Shown: positions 56,765-64,000 of the stretch, piece by piece | How positions within the stretch are numbered: position 1 is the stretch's first letter | How the letters are laid out: each line of letters begins with the position of its first letter | DNA from: Halichoerus grypus | Taxonomy: Eukaryota > Chordata > Mammalia > Carnivora > Phocidae | Direction of reading: 5' to 3' | Assembly: GCF_964656455.1 (NCBI RefSeq) | Contig: NC_135714.1 | Span: 122,134,131-122,198,130, forward strand | DNA: 64,000 bases | Notes under the pieces: model-generated | Database searches by the model: none | The model's input: only the letters and a program-made list of their open reading frames with translations | Told to the model about the DNA's origin: nothing | Made by a program: the position numbers and the translations under genes

Positions 56765-59700
56765 ATGATGACAATTAATTCATATCTTTCAATAATCACT
56801 CTCAACGTGAATGGCCTAAACACTCCCATAAAATGGCACAGAGTTGCAGATTGGATAAAAAGACAGGACCCATCCATATGCTGCCTACAAGAGACTCATT
56901 TTGAACCTAAAGTTCAAATTTCAGACTGAAAGTGAAGGGATAGAGATCCATCTTCCATGCCAGCGGACCTCAAAAGAAAGCTGAGGTAGCAATTCTTATA
57001 TCAGACAAATTAGATTTTAAACTAAAGTCTGTAATTAGAGACACAGAAGGACACTATATCATTCTTAAAGGGTCTATCCAACAAGAAGATCTAATAATTG
57101 TAAATATCTATGCCCCCAACATGGGAGCAGCCATCTACATAAGCCAACTGTTAACCAAAATAAAGAGTCATATTGATAACAATACGTTAATTGTAGGAGA
57201 CCTCAATACTCCACTCTCAGCAATGGACAGATCATCTAAGCAGAAAATCACCAAGGAAACAAGAGCTTTGAATGATACATTGGACCAGATGGACCTCATA
57301 GATATTTACGGAACATTCCACACTAAAACAACAGAATACTCATTCTTCTCAAGCGCACATGGAACTTTCTCCAGAATAGACCACATACTGGGTCACAAAT
57401 CAGGTCTCAACCAATACCAAAAGATTGAGATTATTCCCTGCATATTCTCAGACCACAATCTTTAAAACTGGAACTCAATCACAAGAAAAAATTTGGCAGA
57501 AATTCAAACACTTGGAAGCTAAAGATCACTCTGCTCAAGAATGTTTGGGTCAACCAGGAAATCAAAGAAGAACTTAAACAATTCATGGAAATCAATGAGA
57601 ACGAAAACACATCGGTCCAAAACCTATGAGATACTGCAAAGGCGGTCCTAAGGGGGAAATACATAGCCATCCAAGCCTCACTCAAAAAAATAGAAAAATC
57701 CCGAATTCACCAACTAACTCTACAACTTAAAGAACTAGAGAAAAAGCAACAAACGATGCCTAAGCCACGCATTAGAAGAGAAATAATTAAAATTAGAGCA
57801 AAAATCAATGAATTAGAAACCAGAAACACAGTAGATCAGATCAACAAAACTAGAAGTTGGTTCTTTGAAAGAATTAATAAGATTGATAAACCACTGGCCA
57901 GACTTATCCAAAAGAAAAGAGAAAGGACCCAAATTAATAAAATTATGAATGAGAGAGGAGAGATGATGACTAACACCAAGGAAATAGAAACAATTATTAG
58001 AAATTATTATCAACAACTATATGCCAATTAAGTGAGCAATCTGGATGAAGTGGAGGCCTTCCTGGAAACCTATAAGCTGCCAAGACTGAAACAGGAAGAA
58101 ACTGACAACCTGAATAGGCCAATAACCAGTAACGAGATTGAAGCAGTGATCAAAAACCTCCCAAAAAACAAGAGTCCAGGGCCTGATGGATTCCCTGGGG
58201 AATTCTACCAAACATGCAAAGAAGAAATAATACCTATTCTACTGAAGCTGTTTCAAAAAATAGAAACAGAAGGAAAACTTCCAAACTCATTCTATGAGGC
58301 CAGCATTACCTTAATCCCCAAACCAGGCAAAGACCCCATCAAAAAGGAGAATTTCAGACCGATACCCCTGATGAATATGGATTCCAAAATCCTCAACAAA
58401 ATCCTAGCTAATAGGATCCAACAATACATTAAAAGGATCATCCACCACGACCAAGTGGGATTTATCCCTGGGATGCAAGGGTGGTTCAATATTCGCAAAT
58501 CAATCAATATGATAGAACACATTAATAAGAGGAGGGAGAAGAACCATATGGTCCTCTCAATTGATGCAGAAAAAGCATTCGACAAAATACAACATCCTTT
58601 CCTGATTAAAACTCTTCAGAGTATAGGGATAGAGGGAACATTCCTCAAGTTCATAAAATCCATCTATGAAAAACCCACAGCGACTATCATCCTCAATGGG
58701 GAAAAGCTGAGAGCCTTTCCCTTAAGATCAGGAACATGTCAAGGATGCCCACTCTCGCCACTATTGTTCAACATAGTACTAGAAGTCCTAGCAACAGCAA
58801 TCAGACAACAAAAAGAAATAAAAGGTATTCAAATTGGCAAAGAAGAAGTCAAACTCTCTCTTTTCACAGACGACATGATACTTTATGTGGAAAACCCAAA
58901 CAACTCCACCCCCAAATTACTAGAACTCATACAGCAATTCAGTAATGTGGCAGGATACAAAATCAATGCACAGAAATCAGCTGCTTTCTTATACACTAAC
59001 AATGCAACTGTAGAAAGAGAAAGTAGAGAAACGATTCCATTTACAATAGCACCAAAAACCATAAGATACCTCGGAAGAAACCTAACCAAAGAGGTAAAGG
59101 ATCTATACTCTAGGAACTGCAGAACACTCATGAAAGAAATTGAAGAAGACACAAAAAGATGGAAAAACATTCCATGCTCATGGATCAGAAGAATAAATAT
59201 TTTTAAAATGTCTATGCTACCCAGAGCAATCTATACCTTCAATGCCATCCCGATCAAAATTCCAATGACATTTTTCAAAGTGCTGGAACAAACAATCCTA
59301 AAATTTGTATGGAATCAGAAAAGGCCCCAAATCGTCAAGGAAATGTTGAAAAAGAAAAACAAAGCTGGGGGCATCATGTTGCCCAATTTCAAGCTATATT
59401 ACAAAGCTGTGATCACCAAGACAGCATGGTACTGGCACAAAAACAGACATATGGACCAATGGAACAGAATAGAGAACCCAGATATGGACCCTCAACTCTA
59501 TGGTCAAATAATCTTTGACAAAGCAAGAAAAAACATGCAATGGAAAAAAGACAGTCTCTTCAATAAATGGTGCTGGGAAAATTGGACAGCCACATGCAGA
59601 AGAATGAAACTCGACCATTCTCTAACACCATTCACAAAGATAAACTCAAAGTGGATGAAAGACCTCAATGTGAGACAGGAATCCATCAAAATCCTAGAGG

Positions 59701-60418
59701 AGAACATAGGCAGTAACCTCTTTGACATCGCCCACAGCAACTTCTTTCAAGATACATCTCCAAAAGCTAGTGAAACAAAAGCAAAAATGAACTTCTGGGA
59801 CTTCATCAAGATAAAAAGCTTCTGCACAGCAAAGGAAACAGTCAACAAAACAAAGAGGCAACCCACAGAATGGGAGAAGATACTTGCAAATGACACTACA
59901 GATAAAGGGCTGGTATCCAAGATCTATAAAGAACTTCTCAAACTCAACACCCAAAAAACAAATAATCAAGTCAAAAAGTGGGCAGAAGATATGAAAAGAC
60001 ACTTCTCTGAAGAAGACATACAAATGGCTAACAGACACATGAAAAAGTGTTCATCATCATTAGCCATCAGGGAAATTCAAATCAAAACCACATTGAGATA
60101 CCACCTTACACAAGTTAGAATGGCAAAAATGGACAGGGAGAGAAACAACAAATGTTGGAGAGGTTGTGGAGAAAGGGGACCCTCTTACACTGTTGGTGGG
60201 AATGCAAGTTGGTACAGCCACTTTGGAAAACAGTGTGGAGGTGCCTCAAAAATTTAAAAATAGAGCTACCGTATGACCCAGCAATTGCACTACTGGGTAT
60301 TTACCCCAAAGACACAGATGTAGTGAAAAGAAGGGCTGTATGCACCCCAATGTTCATAGCAGCAATGTCCACAAGAGCTAAACTGTGGAAAGAGCCGAGA
60401 TGCCCTTCAATAGATTAA
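56765..60418 (+). pseudogene. L1-B ORF2 (endonuclease-RT), mildly broken
   Basis: Starts MMTINSYLSIITLNVNGLNT (ATG 56765), the apurinic-type endonuclease N-terminus, and hits stops near 56926 after a frameshift. The endonuclease C-part is open at 57121-57465 (LNDTLDQMDLIDIYGTFH, SRIDHILGHKSGLN) and ends early at DHN by loss of one base. A TGG-to-TGA-like stop lies at about 57628. The linker is open at 57756-58031. The RT and C-terminal region is open for 741 codons (58032-60257) with [12 protein letters not shown] (177-188) and catalytic box FTDD (278-281). A further frameshift near 60175 shifts the zinc-knuckle (CWRGCGERG) and tail to 60152-60418. At least five lesions, so no functional full ORF2 protein. 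Confidence 0.9.
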
Positions 60419-60486
60419 TGGATAAAGAAGATGTGGTCCATATATACAATGGAATATTACTCAGCCATCAGAAAGGATGAATACCC

Positions 60487-60691
60487 GGGGCACCTGGGTG
60501 GCTCAGTCGTTAAGTGTCTGCCTTCGGCTCGGGTCATGATCCCAGGGTCCTGGGATCGAGCCCCGCATCGGGCTCCCTGCTCCGCAGGAAGCCTGCTTCT
60601 CCCTTACCCACTCCCCCTGCTTGTGTTCCCTCTCTCACTCTGTCTCTCTCTGTCAAATAAATAAATAAAATCTTTAAAAAAAAAAAAGAAA
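60487..60691 (+). mobile_element. CAN-SINE inside L1-B, innermost layer
   Basis: Head 'ggggcacctgggtggctcag', B box 'gggatcgagccccg', AATAAA/poly-A tail. Perfect 16-bp duplication gaaaggatgaataccc at 60471-60486 and 60692-60707. It is close to the head/body consensus of the other young copies, so among the latest insertions. Confidence 0.98.
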
Positions 60692-61085
60692 GAAAGGATG
60701 AATACCCAATTTTTACATCAACATGGATGGGACTGGAGGAGATTATGCTAAGTGAAATAAGTCAAGCAGAGAAAGTCAATTATCATATGGTTTCACTTAT
60801 TTGTGGAACATAAGGAATAGCATGGAGGACATTAGGAGAAGAAAGGGAAAAATGAAGGGAGGGAAATTGGAGGGAGAGATGAACCATGAGAGACTATGGA
60901 CTCTGAGAAACAAATAGGGTTTTAGAGGGGAGGGGGGAGGGGGGAGTGGTTAGCCCGGTGATGGGTATTAAGGAGGGCACGTACTGCATGGAGCACTGGG
61001 TGTTATACGAAAACAATGGATTGTGGATCACCACATCAAAAACCAATGATGTATTGTATGGTGACTAACATAACATAATAAAATT

Positions 61086-61120
61086 AAAAAAAAAGAACAG
61101 CACCTGGCACTCAAAAAAAA
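61086..61120 (+). other. Double poly-A tail of L1-B with 18-nt insert
   Basis: First A run at 61086-61094, then the non-L1 sequence gaacagcacctggcactc (61095-61112), then a second A run leading into the target duplication. This is the layout of a short 3' transduction. Confidence 0.7.
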
Positions 61121-61349
61121 AAAGAGAAGCAGACTCCCTGCTGACCTGGGAGCCTGATGCAGGACTTCATCCTGGAACTCCAGGATCATGACCTTAGCTA
61201 AAGGCAGTTGCTTAACCAACTGAGACATCTAGGCACCTCCTCCCCCCCAGTTTGATAATTTCTTACAAAGCTAAACATACTCTTACTATACAATCCAGCA
61301 GTCATACTCTATTTACCCAATTTATTTGAAAACTTCTATTCACAAAAAA

Positions 61350-62608
61350 CCTACAGACTTCAGGTTTCTGGTTCTAAGTATAAGGAATTTGGAAGTCACC
61401 ACTCTGTTCTAACAACAAGTAAAAAGCTAAACAGCAGACAACAACTGAAAACTCAACAGTTCTTAGATCCATAAAAGAGAGGAGGACACAAGGCAAACCA
61501 CTGTCCCCCAAACTGGCAAGTCAGACAGGCAGATACAGGGAGTCATGGCTTACCTGAACAGAGACCTAAAACCAGAACCAGTGCTGCAGTAGGAAAAACT
61601 GAACTGTAATTGATGAATTGCTCTATGCTCAGTGTGAACAACTCTGAGAGTTAAAGACTACAGGGAGATGCATTCATGGGGGGTGGGGAGGCATGATTCC
61701 TGTGCTTTTGTGAGTGTTACCTCTAGAGCTCAACCGGATTCTCACAGTAAGTAGTAGAGAAAATTCCCCTCATACTTCCAGCAGCAAAAGGCAAAAAGGA
61801 ACCATTTTGAAATATGCCAAAGCACTCTCTTCTTCTTAACAAGGCCAGCCCTCAGGAGAAACTAATTAACCGGAGCCTAACTGGTGGGAGCCTAACTCAC
61901 CTGGTAGGAGGGAAATACACAACGCTAATCAGCAGTAGCCATCCTCATTTACCTAAGGGGAGAGAAAAAACAGAAACTGTGTGAAGTTCACTGCCCAGAG
62001 GCATAGGCTCACTAAAAACTGAGATCTAATTATAGGACTATAGAACAATTTACCTTCCCCATACCTTACCACCACATTAGTAAAGGCCTATTTACAGCAG
62101 TTCCTTGTTCATGTCCAGCTATCAAGAAAAAATTACAAGGTATACTAAAAGGCAAACACACACACACAATTTGAAGAGACAGAGGGGGCATTAAAACCAG
62201 ACATGGCAGGAATGTGGGAATTATCAGACTAGGATTCTAAAAGAACTATTATTAATACTCAAAGGGCTCTAATGGCTAGATCAGGCAGCATGCAAGAACA
62301 GATGGGCAATGTAAGCAGAGATGGAAATCCTAAGGAAAAACAAAACTAAATGCTAGAGAACAAAAACACTGTAAGAGATATGAAGAACGCCTTTGATGGA
62401 CTTATTAGTAGACTGAACACAGCTGAGTAAAGAATCTCTAAGCTTGAGGATCTCAATATAAATCTTCAAAACCAAAAAGCAAAAAGAACACAGACAAAAA
62501 AAAAACAGGGAACAGAACAGAATATCCAAGACCTATGAAACAACTACAAAAGGTGTAACATACATATATGAGAATACCAGAAAGAGAAGAAAGAAAGAAA
62601 GAAAGAAA

Positions 62609-62660
<52 letters not shown>

Positions 62661-63250
62661 GGAGAAATATTTGAAACAATACTGACTGAGAATTTCCCCA
62701 AGTTAACGTCAGACACCAAATCACAGATCCAAGGAATTCAGAGACATCAAGCATAACAAACTCCAAAAGACTACACATAGGCATAGTATTTTCAAACTAC
62801 AGAAAATCAAAGGTAAAGAAAAAATCTTGAAAAAAATAACCTACATATATATATTTATAGCTTTACCCATAATTGTCAAAAACCAGAAGCAACCAAGATC
62901 TCCTTCAATAGATGTGGATAAACAACTATGCTAAATCTAAACAATGTAATGTTATTTAGTGATAAAAAGAAATGTGCTACCAAGCTACAAAAAAACATGG
63001 ATGAATTGTAAATACATACAGCTAAGTAAAAAAAGAAGCTAATCTGGAAAGAATAAATAATCAAAACTTGTATAACATTCTGGAAAAGGCAAAACCATAA
63101 AGATGATTTTAAAAAATCAGTGGTTGCCAGGTATTTAGAGACAAAGAGTGTTACATAGGTGAAGTACAGGGATATTTTTTAGGGCAGTGAAATTATTCTG
63201 TATGATACTGTAGCAGTGGACACAGGATACTATGCATTAGTCAAAACCCA
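61350..63250 (+). mobile_element. Old L1M/HAL1-like element lacking most of ORF2
   Basis: Reads L1M-type 5' UTR and ORF1 ('aatgtgggaattatcagact', 'gcaagaacagatgggcaatg', 'agcttgaggatctcaatat', 'gagaatttccccaagttaac', 'ccaaatcacagatccaagg'). From about 62840 it goes directly to ORF2 end and 3' UTR ('acattctggaaaaggcaaaa', 'atcagtggttgccaggtat', 'agggcagtgaaattattctg'). Absence of the endonuclease/RT part fits a HAL1 ('half-L1') or an internally deleted L1M. No long frame is left. Confidence 0.7.
62577..62660 (+). repeat. (GAAA)n microsatellite
   Basis: About 20 GAAA units, with one GAAAAA interruption. It lies in the ORF1 part of the old L1M, where the ancestral sequence was already rich in gaaga, so it probably grew from that seed. 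Confidence 0.97.
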
Positions 63251-63690
63251 AGGAAATTTACAGCACAAAGAGTAAACTTTAATATATGCAAATTTAAAAA
63301 ATGATTTAGAAGGTTGGGAGAATACACAGTGGAATGCAGAATGTGACAAAACAATGTAACTGTATTACAAATGTTTGAAAGAATTACTAAATGGGGCTGA
63401 GGAAGAAAAGACCTTAGTAACTTTGGAAATAAGTGGAGGCTATAAAATGAAAGCCAAACTAAACTATATATAAGCACTGCACTCCAGATTATATTGCTTG
63501 CTAGAGAGGTACAGACTAGTAATTCTGATACACATGTATACTGAAATTAAGCAATTAGGTAAACAGACAGCAGATAGTGAAAGCCAGATTTGTCACTTAA
63601 ATCAGGTTACACATGAGCAAGGGGAAGAGACTAGAAGGATCCACATGGCAAGGAATCAGGGTTGGAGACATCAGTATGAACTTGTGTTTA
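63251..63690. other. Unassigned sequence
   Basis: No recognised feature between the old L1 tail and the last SINE. Confidence 0.4.
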
Positions 63691-63892
63691 TTTATTTATT
63701 TTTAAAGATTTTATTTATTTATTTGACAGAGAGAGACACAGCGAGAGAGGGAACACAAGCAGGGGGAGTGGGAGAGGGAGAAGCAGGCTTCCCGCAGAGC
63801 AGGGAGCCTGATGTGGGGCTCGATCCCAGGACCCTGGGATCATGACCTGAGCCGAAGGCAGACGCTTAACAACTGAGCGACACAGGCGCCCC
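63691..63892 (-). mobile_element. CAN-SINE, antisense, young
   Basis: T-rich start, 'aaagattttatttatttatt', body 'gatcatgacctgagccgaag', head 'ctgagcgacacaggcgcccc'. Perfect 15-bp duplication atgaacttgtgttta at 63676-63690 and 63893-63907. Confidence 0.97.
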
Positions 63893-63907
63893 ATGAACTT
63901 GTGTTTA

Positions 63908-64000
63908 GCTTAACACAATACAGATGGTTACATAAAGAAATATTTATATTTATAGATATTTCCATATTTATGTTTTTCTATATAAATTTGTAGATATTTA
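63908..64000. other. Unassigned AT-rich end of window
   Basis: No feature seen in the last bases. Confidence 0.5.

Larger units (their letters stand above)
54926..61120 (+). mobile_element. L1-B: full-length L1 with intact ORF1
   Basis: Has the 5' signature 'aaagatggcggcggagtagg', an 876-bp 5' UTR, ORF1 (55802-56689), ORF2 (from 56765, broken), a 3' UTR and two poly-A runs. Perfect 12-bp duplication aaagagaagcag at 54914-54925 and 61121-61132. A SINE lies in the ORF2 end (60487-60691). Compared with L1-A and L1-C it has fewer breaks, so it is the youngest long L1 here. It is not autonomous because ORF2 is interrupted. Confidence 0.93.
54854..61247 (-). mobile_element. CAN-SINE, antisense, split by L1-B
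   Basis: Left part 54854-54925 (T-run, 'aaagattttatttatttatc', 'gagagggtcagaaagag') and right part 61121-61247 ('agactccctgctgacctggg', 'gatcatgaccttagctaaag', 'ccaactgagacatctaggc') together make one SINE. Target duplication cagtttgacaatttctt / cagtttgataatttctt (16 of 17) at 54837-54853 and 61248-61264. Confidence 0.9.
54270..61335 (+). mobile_element. Old L1M ORF2 3' fragment, outermost layer of a nest
   Basis: Before the insertion it reads L1M ORF2 C-terminal sequence (peptides GHLTKDDIQRENKHMKIGSK, FVIRELQIKTTNRYHYTTIS, ANYWHGCKATETFIYDGENA). It resumes at 61265 with 'caaagctaaacatactctta' and 'atccagcagtcatactct'. The whole interval 54854-61247 is later insertion, so the L1M itself accounts for only about 0.7 kb. 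Confidence 0.8.

Noticed and set aside
62453..62784. Minus-strand frames with Phe/Leu/Ser repeats, resembling membrane proteins
   Set aside because: Antisense translation of the (GAAA)n tract. The hydrophobic pattern is a product of the simple repeat.
4772..63892. tRNA genes suggested by A/B-box-like motifs at many sites
   Set aside because: All lie in the heads of CAN-SINEs, which derive from tRNA-Lys. They are followed by SINE bodies and poly-A tails and are flanked by target duplications, so they are not tRNA genes.
1..64000. CRISPR array, operon, prophage or other prokaryotic system
   Set aside because: Repeats are dispersed SINE/L1 copies with poly-A tails and TSDs. No regularly spaced short repeats, no operon-like gene packing and no ribosome-binding sites. 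The sequence is mammalian.

Overview
The window reads as AT-rich, non-coding nuclear DNA from a carnivoran mammal, most likely an arctoid (seal, bear, panda or mustelid). The main evidence is 17 copies of a tRNA-Lys-derived CAN-SINE (SINEC). Their heads read 'gcctgggtggctcag', followed by a pyrimidine-rich body and an AATAAA/poly-A tail. This consensus differs from the dog SINEC_Cf form as I remember it. L1 elements of a carnivore type are equally abundant. I found no exon, host protein gene, tRNA or rRNA gene, CpG-island promoter, or bacterial-type feature. Most open frames in the window are pieces of L1 or chance frames.

Layout. 1-5 kb: ancient MIR fragments and a striking 232-bp near-perfect inverted repeat (1891-2122 / 2730-2961). 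5.0-5.5 kb: an MLT1-type LTR. 6.6-13.2 kb: an ancient L2 LINE (RT part at 6.6-8.1 kb, 3' end at 12.8-13.15 kb) apparently split by a cluster of L1s and SINEs. 13.4-16.1 kb: an antisense MLT1 fragment and old L1M 3' pieces. 16.1-22.75 kb: a nearly full-length minus-strand L1 (L1-C) carrying a SINE and a 5'-truncated L1. 22.8-28.3 kb: sequence I cannot assign. 28.3-40.1 kb: truncated or internally deleted L1s, an L2, MaLR-like LTR pieces, a MER2 DNA transposon and several SINEs. 42.69-49.57 kb: a full-length decayed plus-strand L1 (L1-A). 50-53 kb: mostly unassigned, with a compound microsatellite and a tiny L1 tail. 54.2-61.3 kb: a four-layer nest in which a SINE sits in a full-length L1 (L1-B), which sits in an older SINE, which sits in an L1M. 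61.35-63.25 kb: an old L1M/HAL1-like element. The window ends with a young antisense SINE.

How the parts relate. The elements form a history of layered insertion. L2 and MIR lie lowest, then L1M, MLT1 and MER2, then carnivore L1s, and last the CAN-SINEs, many still flanked by perfect 13-17 bp target-site duplications (TSDs). L1-B is the best preserved autonomous-type element. Its 295-codon ORF1 is uninterrupted and a 741-codon stretch of ORF2 including the reverse transcriptase is open, but ORF2 as a whole has several frameshifts or stops. No undescribed functional system was found. The most unusual features are the inverted repeat, the nest with a double poly-A tail on L1-B, a shared chimeric L1 3' UTR, and an FTDD form of the RT catalytic box shared by the younger L1s. 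Family names come from remembered consensus sequences, not a database search.
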